Source of the DNA: Fimenecus sp900545625
GTDB taxonomy: Bacteria > Bacillota > Clostridia > Oscillospirales > Acutalibacteraceae
Assembly (NCBI GenBank): GCA_963931525.1
Contig: OZ007023.1
Coordinates: 2,206,699 to 2,270,698 of the forward strand
Reading direction: 5' to 3'
DNA: 64,000 nucleotides
Shown here: in pieces, positions 16,768-25,898 of the stretch
Position numbering within the stretch: the first letter of the stretch is position 1
Layout: the number at the start of each line of letters is the position of its first letter
Program-made: the position numbers and the translations under genes
The notes under the pieces: generated by a model
Databases searched by the model: none
Seen by the model: the letters and a program-made list of their open reading frames with translations, nothing else
What the model was told of the DNA's origin: nothing

Positions 16768-18783
16768 ATGAAGCAGAGAATCTCTCTAAGCTGGGAAAAA
16801 AAGGTCTTTCCGTGGCTGACGATGGTAATCGGCGTTGTGCTGATGCTTGCGCAGTGGATCGTGCGGCTCAACCTTGTGAGCGTGGTAGCCGTTGCATACT
16901 GCTGTATCCTGTCCGCCGTAATCTTTATTGCGCTGCTCGCCAAAAAGAAGGTGTATGCGCCCATGGTGCTCGGCTACGCCGCTTCGACGGTCGGCATTAT
17001 CGTGTATTACGTGATTTGGGGCGCAGATGCGGGCTTTGGCGCATTCACCTCGGGGCTGGCGGGCTTTTCCACCGCCGAGCATCCGTATTTTACAGGCGCG
17101 GGCAATTTCGGAACGCGCATCTTGGGCAACCTGCTTTTGGCGCTGCCCGGCGCAGTGGTGCTTTGGGCGCTGTTTTGGATCGCACGGCGCAGCGGCAAGC
17201 GCGTCACACTGCAAAGGGTGACTTCGTTTTTCCTCGGGCTTTTGCTCATGGGCACAAGCGTTTTGTATGTGCTGACCATGAATCTGCGCTCCAGACCCAA
17301 CACTGAACGCATGTGGGAGGGGCATGACGATTACCTCGGCAAGGTGGACAGCACCGCCAAATCGGACAGCCCCAATGTGCTGGTCATCCTCATGGACGAC
17401 ATGGGCTGGGGCGATATTTCGCTCAACGGCGCGATTTATGACACCCCGAACATTGACAGCATCGGGGAAAACGGGCTGAATCTGGAGAACTTCTATTCCT
17501 CCTACTCCGTTTGCTCCCCCGCGCGCTTCGCCGCCATGACGGGACGCTACCCCTACCGCGGCTATGCCGACAATGTTGTATACCCGACGGTCGCCACGCT
17601 CTCGCCGTTCGCTTCTACACGCATATTCAATTCCGTTGAAATGGGCGCCAACGCCGACGGCATGCTCGGCGACGAGGTCACCGTGGCGGAGACCTTCCAG
17701 GCGGCGGGCTATGCGACGGGGCTGTTCGGCAAATGGCATCTCGGCGATTACGGCGAATACCTGCCGACCAATCAAGGGTTCGACTATTTTTACGGCAGCC
17801 ACCATGTCAATGACATGACGCCGTTTTACCATGTGCGTGAAGAAGGCGGCGAATACACCATTGTGCACGGTACGGACGAGCTTCGCGACCAATCCAGGGC
17901 GACCGAATGGATCCATGAGGAGCTGACGGATTGGATCACCGCGCAAGCCGAAGCCGATCAGCCGTTCATGGCGTATTACACCTCACCGTGGCCGCACGCC
18001 CCTGTCTATGCCGGTGACGAATTTGACGGGATCAGCGGCATGGGCACCTATGTGGACTGCATCACGGAATTTGACACCTATCTCGGCGAACTATTTGCAA
18101 CGCTGGAAGAGCTCGGCGAGCTGGAGGATACCATCATCGTATTCACAAGCGACAACGGCCCCGCATTAGAGGGCTCGGTCAGCGACCTGCGCGGCGGGAA
18201 ATACCTCGCCTATGAAGGCGGGCAGAAGGTGCCGTTTTTGATTCGATGGGACAACGACAACGGCGCGCTTGGCGGCAAAGGCGAAACGCGTGCGCAATCC
18301 GCCACACTGGTCGACCTGTATCCGACGCTCGTGGAGCTGTGCGGCATCACAGGGGAAAACGGTACAAAAGAAAACTTCCTGCCGGAGGATCGCGTGATCG
18401 ACGGCGTTTCCATGGCTTCGCTTTTGCGCGAAGATGCGGTGATCCACACGAAGGAGCACCCCATTCTGCACATGAAGCGCGAGGACATCAAGGCAATTCA
18501 ATATACCGTCCCCACCGCCGAAGTGCGTGCGCAGTACCCCGACTACACCTACGAAGTGCTGACCGAAAACGAATACGTCACATTCAAGTATTTTGACCGC
18601 ATCCAGAACGACAACTCCGCCTTCTTTGACAAGTACCGCAACAACTGGCTGCACATTCTCACCGACGATGCAGGCGAAAATTACAATCGCACCACGGTGT
18701 ACCCGGAGATCGCGGATGAATACCATGAAAAACTGGACGAGATCCAGCGTGATTTTGCGGAGAACCGCCGCGGAATCCTGTAA
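16768..18783 (+). CDS. Membrane-anchored Cys-type sulfatase
   Basis: A 671-residue protein. About five hydrophobic segments fill residues 15-170, then a type I sulfatase domain starts near residue 195 (NVLVILMDDMGWGD, metal-binding Asp pair). The active-site motif is CSPAR with Cys249, the residue converted to formylglycine. Further metal-site features are GKWHLG and FTSDNGP. The catalytic domain follows the last helix; with an even or odd number of helices its side is uncertain, but an extracytoplasmic location is usual. It uses sulfated glycans or related esters. It is followed 15 bp later by the maturase, which activates Cys-type enzymes anaerobically. Confidence 0.92.
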   Translation: MKQRISLSWEKKVFPWLTMVIGVVLMLAQWIVRLNLVSVVAVAYCCILSAVIFIALLAKKKVYAPMVLGYAASTVGIIVYYVIWGADAGFGAFTSGLAGFSTAEHPYFTGAGNFGTRILGNLLLALPGAVVLWALFWIARRSGKRVTLQRVTSFFLGLLLMGTSVLYVLTMNLRSRPNTERMWEGHDDYLGKVDSTAKSDSPNVLVILMDDMGWGDISLNGAIYDTPNIDSIGENGLNLENFYSSYSVCSPARFAAMTGRYPYRGYADNVVYPTVATLSPFASTRIFNSVEMGANADGMLGDEVTVAETFQAAGYATGLFGKWHLGDYGEYLPTNQGFDYFYGSHHVNDMTPFYHVREEGGEYTIVHGTDELRDQSRATEWIHEELTDWITAQAEADQPFMAYYTSPWPHAPVYAGDEFDGISGMGTYVDCITEFDTYLGELFATLEELGELEDTIIVFTSDNGPALEGSVSDLRGGKYLAYEGGQKVPFLIRWDNDNGALGGKGETRAQSATLVDLYPTLVELCGITGENGTKENFLPEDRVIDGVSMASLLREDAVIHTKEHPILHMKREDIKAIQYTVPTAEVRAQYPDYTYEVLTENEYVTFKYFDRIQNDNSAFFDKYRNNWLHILTDDAGENYNRTTVYPEIADEYHEKLDEIQRDFAENRRGIL

Positions 18784-18797
18784 GAAAAGGTGATCCC

Positions 18798-19910
18798 ATG
18801 CCCCCGCTTTCTCTGATGATCAAACCCGCCTCGTCGCTTTGCAATTTAAGCTGCGAATACTGCTTTTACCGCGATGTTGCCGAACACCGCGAGCACCTCG
18901 GCTTCGGCATTATGACGCATGAAACAGCAACGCTCTTGATTGAAAAAGCGCTGGCGTTTGCCGACGGCAAACCCGTTTCGTTCGCCTTTCAGGGCGGCGA
19001 GCCGACACTGGCCGGCCTTCCGTATTTTGAGCATTTTGTGCGCACGGTGCGGGAGAAAAACGAAAAAAACAGCCCCGTATTTTACAGCATCCAGACCAAC
19101 GGCACGCAAATCAATGATGCGTGGGCGCGTTTTCTCGCAAAGCACAATTTCCTGACGGGGCTGAGCTTGGACGGCGATTTTGACGGCAACAAATTCCGCA
19201 AAAAGCCCTCGGGGCAGAACACGTTTTATCAAATCATGAACGCTGCCGCCGTTCTCCGAAAACACGGCGCGGAATTTAACATTCTTACGGTGCTCACGGG
19301 CTACTGCGCCGAAAGCGGCGAGCGTATCTACCGGTTTTTCCGCAAGAAAGGCTTCCGGTATTTGCAGTTCATCCCCTGCCTGCGGCCGTTCGGCTCCGAT
19401 GAGGAAAGCGAGCTTTATATGACAAGCGCGCAGTACGCCGATTTTTTGATCCGCGTGTTCAACCTGTATGTCAAGGATTATGTGCGCGGGCAGTATATCA
19501 GCGTGCGGGAATTTGACAACCTTGTGCGTTTGTACTTGGGGCAGCGGCCCGAGCAATGCGGCATGGCGGGGCACTGCTCGCACCAATTCGTTTCGGAAAG
19601 CAACGGCAACATCTACCCCTGCGACTTTTACTGCATGGACGAATACCTGCTCGGCAACATCGCCGATACGGATTTTACCGCTATGGCGCAAAGCGAGACC
19701 GCCGTGCGCTTTATAAAAGAGAGTCTGCCCGTGCCCGAACGCTGCCGCAGCTGTAAATTCTTTCCGCTGTGCCGCGCGGGCGGCTGCAAGCGCACCAGAG
19801 AGAGCGCCGATTACTGCGCGGCGTACAAGGCGTTTTTCTCCGCCTGCCTGCCGCTGTTCCGCGTGTTCGCCGGGGAAGCCAAGCGTCCGCCGGTCTCGCC
19901 GGACAACTGA
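18798..19910 (+). CDS. Anaerobic sulfatase-maturating enzyme (anSME), radical SAM/SPASM
   Basis: A 370-residue radical SAM enzyme that oxidises the active-site Cys of sulfatases to formylglycine without oxygen. The SAM cluster motif CNLSCEYC uses C15, C19 and C22; FQGGEPTL is the GGE motif. The C-terminal SPASM region carries CGMAGHC, YPCDFYCMDEYLLGN (with the conserved Asp) and CRSCKFFPLCRAGGC. Directly downstream of a Cys-type sulfatase (15 bp gap), this is a textbook substrate-maturase pair. Confidence 0.94.
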   Translation: MPPLSLMIKPASSLCNLSCEYCFYRDVAEHREHLGFGIMTHETATLLIEKALAFADGKPVSFAFQGGEPTLAGLPYFEHFVRTVREKNEKNSPVFYSIQTNGTQINDAWARFLAKHNFLTGLSLDGDFDGNKFRKKPSGQNTFYQIMNAAAVLRKHGAEFNILTVLTGYCAESGERIYRFFRKKGFRYLQFIPCLRPFGSDEESELYMTSAQYADFLIRVFNLYVKDYVRGQYISVREFDNLVRLYLGQRPEQCGMAGHCSHQFVSESNGNIYPCDFYCMDEYLLGNIADTDFTAMAQSETAVRFIKESLPVPERCRSCKFFPLCRAGGCKRTRESADYCAAYKAFFSACLPLFRVFAGEAKRPPVSPDN

Positions 19911-19960
19911 TGCGGCTTACATGGAATTGTTGCGATTGTGTTACATTTTTCGTCAGGAAG

Positions 19961-19989
19961 TTGCAAAGAACGGGAGAATCTGATAAAAT
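19961..19989 (+). promoter_or_regulatory. Promoter of mltG
   Basis: TTGCAA (19961-19966), 17-base spacer and TAAAAT (19984-19989) with a TG one base before the -10. Confidence 0.7.
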
Positions 19990-20035
19990 AACGAGCAGAC
20001 GATATCATCTCTAATCTTTCAAACCGGAGCATACC

Positions 20036-20923
20036 ATGAAGTATAAATATAAATCCTTTTTATGCCTGTTTTTGGCGTGCATGCTGCTCGTGCTCACGGC
20101 TTGCGGTTCGGGGGACGGCGACGCGGCCTCGGACGAAAGCCCCTACGGCACGACGAGATACAGCGGCGGCGTCTATGCCGACGGCACCGACGCACCCGAA
20201 ACGTATGCACAGCAATCCAACCTCATTTCCGTCACCGTGCCCGAGGGGTATACCCTTGTGCGCATTTCCTGGCTTTTGGAGGAAAAGGGCATTTGCACAA
20301 GCGACGCCTTTATCGAGGCAGCGCAGAATTACGACCTTTCTTCAAACCCGCTGCTTGCCGATGTACGCGCGGCAGAAAACGTCTGTTTCCCCTTAGAGGG
20401 GTATCTGTTCCCCGCGACCTATGAATTTGAAAAGAATACAGAGCCCAAGGCTGTCCTTGACGAAATGGTCGCCGCGTCCGCCGCGCGTATCACGGACAGC
20501 ATGAAAGCAAAGGCACAGTCCATGGGGTATTCCATCCATGAGATTTTGACGATGGCTTCTATCATTGAGAAAGAGGCATACACCGCCGAGCAGCGCACGC
20601 TGATCGCTTCAACGCTTTATAACCGTTTGGATGACGGCATGAAGCTGCAATGCGATGTGACCGTAAAATACTGCACGGGCGTCATCGAGCTGCAATATCC
20701 CGATCAGATCGACCACTACAAATACTATTACAACACCTACCGCTGCGGCGGCCTGCCGGCAGGCCCCATCTGCAATCCGGGGCTTTCCTCCATCAACGCG
20801 GCGCTGAACCCCGATGATACGGATTATCTGTATTTCGTCATCGATACGGAACCGCCTTATGAATCGCGCTTTGCTGCGACATATGAGGAACACCAGAAAA
20901 ACTGCGAGGAAATGGGCTATTAA
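20036..20923 (+). CDS. mltG: MltG/YceG-type endolytic transglycosylase, lipoprotein
   Basis: A 295-residue protein. Signal peptide with lipobox LTAC (Cys about residue 23) predicts a lipid-anchored form, whereas most MltG proteins have a simple N-terminal helix. LysM-like YceG subdomain (SVTVPEGYTLVRISWLLEEKGI) and catalytic ASIIEKEA with the general-acid Glu near residue 184 follow, then YNTYRCGGLPAGPICNPG, the family signature. It cleaves nascent glycan strands and ends polymerisation. Monocistronic by context. Confidence 0.88.
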   Translation: MKYKYKSFLCLFLACMLLVLTACGSGDGDAASDESPYGTTRYSGGVYADGTDAPETYAQQSNLISVTVPEGYTLVRISWLLEEKGICTSDAFIEAAQNYDLSSNPLLADVRAAENVCFPLEGYLFPATYEFEKNTEPKAVLDEMVAASAARITDSMKAKAQSMGYSIHEILTMASIIEKEAYTAEQRTLIASTLYNRLDDGMKLQCDVTVKYCTGVIELQYPDQIDHYKYYYNTYRCGGLPAGPICNPGLSSINAALNPDDTDYLYFVIDTEPPYESRFAATYEEHQKNCEEMGY

Positions 20924-20986
20924 AGCCGCAACCGCGCACAGCAACCGACGGTTGCAGAGAAATTTTTCGCTGCAAACCGAAATCGG

Positions 20987-21015
20987 TGGCAAACCTAAGT
21001 GGATTATATTATAAT
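20987..21015 (+). promoter_or_regulatory. Promoter of membrane XRE regulator, with upstream palindrome
   Basis: TGGCAA (20987-20992), 17-base spacer and TATAAT (21010-21015). Upstream, GCAACCG and CGGTTGC form a 15 bp palindrome (20941-20955), a possible operator or weak mltG terminator. Confidence 0.55.
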
Positions 21016-21047
21016 TCTGCCAAACAACCGCTCGAAGGGAGAACACT

Positions 21048-21683
21048 ATGAATATTGAAATTGCGAACCGCTTAGTCGCGCTGCGCAAGGCGAACGGTCT
21101 TTCGCAGGAGGCGCTTGCCGAAAAGCTCGGCATCAGCCGTCAGGCGATCTCCAAATGGGAGCGCGCAGAGGCTTCGCCCGATACCGACAACCTTATGGCG
21201 TTGGCGCAGCTGTACGGCATGACGCTTGACGCACTGCTGAACACCGAAAACGATGCATATGTGCTTGACGGCGCAGACACAGCACAGCCCGAGGAGGAAG
21301 CCCCCAAAAAGCTCCCGAAAACGCCCTTACAGAAAAAAGCGGACAGCATGCTGAAATTCCCTTTCCCGCTGGTGGTTGTCATCGCTTATCTGATTTTCGG
21401 CTTCGCAGGTGATATTTGGCATCCGTCGTGGCTTGTTTTTCTGCTCCTCCCGATCTATTATCATTTGGCAGGTGCACTGGAGATTCGCAATAAAAAAGCG
21501 CGGCTGCTGGCTATGCCTGTACCCGAGGTCATTTTGCTTGGGTATTTGCTGCTCGGTTTCCTTGGCGGGCTCTGGAACCCAAGCTGGGTCATCTTTCTGC
21601 TTATTCCGCTGTATTATTGGATCGTTGCATGCTTCTATAAGCCCGATCAGGGAAAAAATGACGCGTCCGACGAGCAAAAATAA
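21048..21683 (+). CDS. XRE-family regulator with C-terminal membrane domain
   Basis: A 211-residue protein. The N-terminal HTH (LVALRKANGLSQEALAEKLGISRQAISKWER, residues 8-38, shown in part by GLSQEALAEKLGISRQ) is of the XRE type common in Clostridia. After a Pro/Glu-rich linker come about four hydrophobic segments arranged as two repeats (FGFAGDIWHPSWLVFLLLPIYYHL and LGFLGGLWNPSWVIFLLIPLYYWI), an internal duplication visible by eye. The target and stimulus are unknown; it may anchor DNA binding to membrane state. Confidence 0.8.
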   Translation: MNIEIANRLVALRKANGLSQEALAEKLGISRQAISKWERAEASPDTDNLMALAQLYGMTLDALLNTENDAYVLDGADTAQPEEEAPKKLPKTPLQKKADSMLKFPFPLVVVIAYLIFGFAGDIWHPSWLVFLLLPIYYHLAGALEIRNKKARLLAMPVPEVILLGYLLLGFLGGLWNPSWVIFLLIPLYYWIVACFYKPDQGKNDASDEQK

Positions 21684-21696
21684 CGACTTTTTCATG

Positions 21697-21731
21697 AAAA
21701 AAACGGCAAAGCACAGCGCTTTGCCGTTTTT
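21697..21731 (+). terminator. Terminator after membrane XRE gene
   Basis: CGGCAAAGC (21704-21712) pairs with GCTTTGCCG (21718-21726), preceded by an A-run and followed by a T-run. Confidence 0.9.
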
Positions 21732-21772
21732 CCGCGCCTATGGAATTTTCCATAGCTTTTCCTATCAAAATA

Positions 21773-21781
21773 TGATACAAT
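21773..21781 (+). promoter_or_regulatory. Extended -10 promoter of flavodiiron protein gene
   Basis: TGA followed by TACAAT (21776-21781); no good -35 is seen. Start codon is 49 bp downstream with GGAGG at its binding site. Confidence 0.6.
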
Positions 21782-21829
21782 ACTGTTCGATTGGGGTCGT
21801 CCCAAAACGCAAACGGAGGAATCACAGTT

Positions 21830-23023
21830 ATGTATTGCACACGCAAAATCACAGAGGATATTTCCTATATCGGCGGCAGCGACCGCAGGCTTTCGCTGTT
21901 TGAAAACATGTATCCCGTGCCGAACGGCGTCTCCTATAACGCCTATTTTCTGGATGACGAAAAGATCGCCATCCTCGACACGGTGGACAAGTCGATTATG
22001 GAACAGTATTTGGAAAACATCGATTTTCTGTTGAACGGCAGGACGCCGGATTATATCATCGTCAACCACATGGAGCCGGACCACTGCGCAGCGCTCGGCA
22101 CGCTTTGTGCGAAATATCCGTCGTTGCAGATCGTCTGCACCGCAAAAGCGGCGGCGCTTATCGGGCAGTTTTACAACGCCGAGCTTGCCGCGCGCTGCTT
22201 GCAGGTCAAAGAGGGCGACACCCTCTCTTTAGGGCGGCACACGCTGGCGTTTTACACCGCGCCCATGGTGCACTGGCCCGAGGTCATGGTCACCTACGAC
22301 CAAACCGAGCACGTTTTGTTTTCCGCAGATGCGTTCGGGACGTTCGGTGCGCTCGGCGGCAGCATTTTTGCCGACGAAACCGGCTTTGATTTCGCAGAAG
22401 CACGGCGGTATTATGCAAATATTGTGGGCAAATACGGTCCGCAGGTGCTTGCGCTGCTCAAAAAAGCGGCGGGACTTGCCATAGACTGCATCTGCCCGCT
22501 GCACGGCCCCATCTGGCGTCGGGACTTTGACACGTTCGTAGAAAAATATCAGAAGTGGGCTTCTTACACGCCGGAGGAGAAAGCGGTGCTGATCGCCTAT
22601 GGCTCGATTTACGGCGGCACACAGAACGCGGCGGAGATCCTGGCGGCGAAGCTCGCGGACAAGGGCGTTACAAACCTTGCGGTCTACGATGTTTCCTGCA
22701 TACACCCGTCCTACCTCGTCAGCGAGGCGTTTCGGTGCAGCCACCTTGTATTTGCCTCTTCAACCTATAACAACGGTATTTTCACCAATATGGAAACGCT
22801 GCTTTTGGACTTGAAAGCACATGCACTGAAAAACCGCACAGCTGCGCTTATGGAAAACGGCTCTTGGGCGCCGCAGAGCGGCAAGCTCATGCGCGAGCTG
22901 CTCACCTCCATGCCGGGGATCACGCTGCTGGAAGAGACAGTTTCTCTGCGTTCCACTGTAAAGCCGGACAACCTGACGGAAATAGACGCGCTGGCAAGCG
23001 CACTCGTGTCGGATCTTCAGTAA
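21830..23023 (+). CDS. Flavodiiron protein (FprA family), oxygen/NO reductase
   Basis: A 397-residue A-type flavoprotein. The N-terminal MBL-fold diiron domain has HMEPDH (H80, E82, D84, H85), VHWPEV (His near 148), ADAFGTF (bridging Asp) and CPLHGP (His near 228). The C-terminal flavodoxin domain begins at AVLIAYGSIYGGTQNAA (FMN-binding loop). In anaerobes these enzymes reduce O2 to water or NO to N2O for protection. The ATG at 21830 follows CGGAGG; the frame is open slightly further upstream without a binding site. No rubredoxin gene is adjacent. Confidence 0.93.
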   Translation: MYCTRKITEDISYIGGSDRRLSLFENMYPVPNGVSYNAYFLDDEKIAILDTVDKSIMEQYLENIDFLLNGRTPDYIIVNHMEPDHCAALGTLCAKYPSLQIVCTAKAAALIGQFYNAELAARCLQVKEGDTLSLGRHTLAFYTAPMVHWPEVMVTYDQTEHVLFSADAFGTFGALGGSIFADETGFDFAEARRYYANIVGKYGPQVLALLKKAAGLAIDCICPLHGPIWRRDFDTFVEKYQKWASYTPEEKAVLIAYGSIYGGTQNAAEILAAKLADKGVTNLAVYDVSCIHPSYLVSEAFRCSHLVFASSTYNNGIFTNMETLLLDLKAHALKNRTAALMENGSWAPQSGKLMRELLTSMPGITLLEETVSLRSTVKPDNLTEIDALASALVSDLQ

Positions 23024-23063
23024 TACGCCATAAAACAAAGCGGATGGAACGGGGTAATTCAAT

Positions 23064-24122
23064 TTGAAGCGGACAGAATTCAAACGTTTTTGCAGGCAAA
23101 ACCGAAAAGCGCTGGGGATCGCAGCGGGCGCACTTGCGCTCGTTCTGATTTGCACAGCAGTCACGGTTTTTGCCGTGCGGCGGCATAGGGCTGCTTTGGA
23201 AGCAGAAGCGGCAGCAAGGGTTGAAACGGCGACGACGGCGATGACAACCACAACGGAACCGACGACAATCCCCCCGACCACGACCATGCCGACGACGACC
23301 GAACCGCCCAAGCCCGTCGGCACGACAAAGCCGGTCGCGCCGGAGGAGACTAAGCCGCCGAAACGCGAGCCTCCGAAGCAAACGGCAACCGTCTGTTTGG
23401 ATGTGCCGTACATCAACCAACGGGCGAAATATCCGACCGGCTGCGAGAGCGTTTCCGCAGTGATGGTGATGCGGTACTGGGGCATGAACATCTCGCCGGA
23501 ATATTTCATTAACAATCTGCTTGATAAAGGCAGCGTACCCGTCCGCGACAGCAACGGCACTTATTTCGGGGATGACCCGCGCAAGGTCTTTTTGGGCAAC
23601 CCATACAGCGAATTGGGCTGGGGCTGCTATGCGCCTGTCATTGTCAACGCGATCAACAAGTATATCGACCATGACAAATTCACCGTTGACGCGGTTTACG
23701 GGCTCTCGCCCGATACGCTCTGCGAGCGCTATATCGACAACGGCATCCCTGTCCTCTTTTGGGCGACGGCAGATATGGAAAAGGCTGAAAACGGCAAGAC
23801 ATGGTTTATCAACGGCACTTCGGAGACCTTTACCTGGAAGCGTCCGATGCACTGTCTGGTGCTCGTGGGGTATAACGACAGCGGCTATTTCTTCAACGAC
23901 CCGCTGCAGAGTAAAAACTTTTACTATTCGAAAAGTTCTGTAACGGCAGCCTACAACGCGCTTGGGCGGCAAGCCGTCATTTTGCAAAAGGCTGCGCCGA
24001 AGCCGACCGAACCGTCCACCGTGCCAACCACTGCGCCGACCACTGCACCGGCTACTGCACCCGAAACGACGCTGCCCGAAACTACGGGCAGTACGACTTC
24101 GAATTCCACTGCCGTTTCGTAA
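23064..24122 (+). CDS. Membrane-anchored or secreted C39-like peptidase with Thr/Pro-rich linkers
   Basis: A 352-residue protein. One N-terminal helix (ALGIAAGALALVLICTAVTV, about residues 17-36), then a Thr/Pro-rich stretch of about 60 residues, a papain-like C39_2 domain (VPYINQRAKYPTGCESVSA with the catalytic Cys; MHCLVLVGYND with the His; FFNDPLQ), and a second Thr/Pro/Ala-rich tail ending in TTSNSTAVS. The linkers suggest a cell-wall-spanning or glycosylated segment. The start is a TTG at 23064 with GGGG about 9 bases upstream. Substrate unknown. Confidence 0.82.
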   Translation: MKRTEFKRFCRQNRKALGIAAGALALVLICTAVTVFAVRRHRAALEAEAAARVETATTAMTTTTEPTTIPPTTTMPTTTEPPKPVGTTKPVAPEETKPPKREPPKQTATVCLDVPYINQRAKYPTGCESVSAVMVMRYWGMNISPEYFINNLLDKGSVPVRDSNGTYFGDDPRKVFLGNPYSELGWGCYAPVIVNAINKYIDHDKFTVDAVYGLSPDTLCERYIDNGIPVLFWATADMEKAENGKTWFINGTSETFTWKRPMHCLVLVGYNDSGYFFNDPLQSKNFYYSKSSVTAAYNALGRQAVILQKAAPKPTEPSTVPTTAPTTAPATAPETTLPETTGSTTSNSTAVS

Positions 24123-24154
24123 AAAAAAAACGCTTCCCTTGTGGGAAGCGTTTT
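24121..24154. terminator. Bidirectional terminator
   Basis: CGCTTCCC (24131-24138) pairs with GGGAAGCG (24143-24150), with an A-run before and TTTT after. It separates the C39-like gene from the convergent panE. Confidence 0.9.
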
Positions 24155-24181
24155 GCTGCACGATACCGCACGCGCTGCTTT

Positions 24182-25093
24182 CTATTCCGAAAAGCCGAAA
24201 TGCTCGGCGATTTTTCGATACTGCGGCGTGGGCACGCCGTACCGTTTTCCCAGCCGCACAGGCTCAAACAGCAGGCCGTCGATCTCCGAAGGCTTTCCCG
24301 CGCGCAGGTCGCGCTGCATGGAGGTCGAAGCGTTGGGGCTAAGCGCATCAAGAATGGTCAGGTTGGTCTTTACAATATCCACATCAAACGGGGTTCCCAT
24401 CGCTTTGGCGAGTGCGTCGATCTCCCGCATTAAGGAAACAAACAATGCGCGTTCCTCCCCCTCTTTTTGAAACCGCTCGGCATCCGCGTCAAAATACAGT
24501 CCTGCCGCCGCCATAGGCGAGGTATAGGCGTACTTTTTGAGCGTATCGCGGCGGATATTTGGAGACAGCACGGGCGTGATCCCCGCCTGTTTCAGATCTT
24601 CGGCGACCGCTTGCAAAGCGAGGCGCATCTGTGTGCGTTCGCGCACACCGTACACCACGCGGAATATGTCGCCCTGCATTTCCACCGTCCCCGGTCGCGG
24701 CGAAGAAGCAGCGATATAAATGCAGCCGTCCGTCACCAAGGGCTTCGGCAGTTTTTCCTGAAGCACCGCGCCTGTGCCGTAAATGTTCAGAAGCGGAATG
24801 ACTACGGTATCTTCTGTGCATACGCGCGAAAGCACGGGGACAATACTCTCAAGGGAATACCCTTTGACTGCAACAAAGATCACATCGGGGCGCTCGTTAT
24901 AGCGCTCGCTGTCGCAGACCCGCGCGCACGGCACGATTTGCGTTTCACCGCTTTTTTGTAAGCTTATCCCATGATTTTTAAGGATTTCCATGGTTTTGCC
25001 GCGGGCGATAATGTCGCACGTAAGCCCCGCACGCAGCAGAAATGCCGCGAGCGCCCCGCCGACCGCGCCCGCGCCGATCACACAATAGCGCAT
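24182..25093 (-). CDS. panE: Ketopantoate reductase (2-dehydropantoate 2-reductase)
   Basis: A 303-residue ApbA/PanE-family reductase using NADPH to make pantoate for coenzyme A. N-terminal Rossmann motif VIGAGAVGGALAAFL; catalytic Lys region RRDTLKKYAYTSPM near residue 187; C-terminal helical ApbA_C domain with NASTSMQRDLRAGKPSEID. The last element (Ser-Met-x-x-Asp) is strongly conserved in the family. No other pan gene is adjacent, so a broader 2-oxo acid reductase role is possible. Confidence 0.87.
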   Translation of the reverse strand: MRYCVIGAGAVGGALAAFLLRAGLTCDIIARGKTMEILKNHGISLQKSGETQIVPCARVCDSERYNERPDVIFVAVKGYSLESIVPVLSRVCTEDTVVIPLLNIYGTGAVLQEKLPKPLVTDGCIYIAASSPRPGTVEMQGDIFRVVYGVRERTQMRLALQAVAEDLKQAGITPVLSPNIRRDTLKKYAYTSPMAAAGLYFDADAERFQKEGEERALFVSLMREIDALAKAMGTPFDVDIVKTNLTILDALSPNASTSMQRDLRAGKPSEIDGLLFEPVRLGKRYGVPTPQYRKIAEHFGFSE

Positions 25094-25201
25094 TATGAAC
25101 CTTCTTTCCTTTTATTCTGATCTCTATTGTAACACAGATCATTCTTTTGCAACAGTCCCCTGCCTTTGCGGCAAGTTCTCAGAAAGGATCTGACTTATCC
25201 C

Positions 25202-25885
25202 ATGCAGCCGAAAGCCAAAGAAAACCTGCTGCTCATCCTTAAAATCGTCGCTGCGGCGGCGGTCTTTGTTACCATACTGTTGTATTACGATACGCTTGTA
25301 AGCCTGGATGTTCGCGCGCTTGCAGCGGCCGCGCCCTCGGTTTTGGCGGCGGCAGGGCTCGTACTGTGCGTGTATGTGCTGAAAGGGCTTGTTTTCGTCA
25401 TCCCCGCCGCGCTTTTGTATATCCCCGTAGGCATGGCGTTCTCCCCCGCCGTCGCACTCGCGATCAATTTGGCGGGTGTCGCATTGGAGGTCACGGTCTC
25501 CTACCTTTTCGGGCGTTTTTTGGGCGGTGAAAAGATCCGGGAAATGCTCTCGAAAAAGAAGGGCGGGCGCAAGATCCTCGAATGGCAGGCGGGAAAGGCA
25601 GGAAGCGCTTCCGTATTCGGCATGCGCCTGCTGCCCGTGTTCCCCATTGATTTTGTCAGCCTGTTTTTGGGCGCGAGCCGCTTCGGCTTTTGGCGGTATC
25701 TGCCGATTTCGGTCATCGGCATAGCCCCGCGCGTTATCCTGTTCACGCTTTTGGGGGATGCGGCATACGACTATATTCCGATGCGCTTGATCCTGATCCT
25801 CATTCTGATCGCCGTGCCGGCTGCAGCGATAGGCATCGTTGCCAAGGCGCTGTATGACCGCCGCAGGGCACGGGAAGAACGGTAA
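25202..25885 (+). CDS. TVP38/TMEM64 (VTT domain) membrane protein
   Basis: A 227-residue protein with a VTT/SNARE-associated domain: hydrophobic segments at about 10-30, 45-75, 75-105 and 165-205, with the family motif YIPVGMAFSPAVALAINLAG and YLFGRFLGGEKIREML. VTT proteins include undecaprenyl-phosphate flippases and scramblases; the specific role here is unknown. ATG 25202 is chosen (AAGGA about 12 bases upstream is distant), and an in-frame TTG at 25166 lies upstream. It is 13 bp from ylmH and probably co-transcribed. Confidence 0.8.
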   Translation: MQPKAKENLLLILKIVAAAAVFVTILLYYDTLVSLDVRALAAAAPSVLAAAGLVLCVYVLKGLVFVIPAALLYIPVGMAFSPAVALAINLAGVALEVTVSYLFGRFLGGEKIREMLSKKKGGRKILEWQAGKAGSASVFGMRLLPVFPIDFVSLFLGASRFGFWRYLPISVIGIAPRVILFTLLGDAAYDYIPMRLILILILIAVPAAAIGIVAKALYDRRRAREER

Positions 25886-25898
25886 AGGAGGAACACGT

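Noticed and set aside
23064..24122. C39-like protein considered as a bacteriocin-exporter peptidase.
   Set aside because: There is no ABC transporter domain, no adjacent precursor peptide, and the Thr/Pro linkers suggest a surface protein instead.
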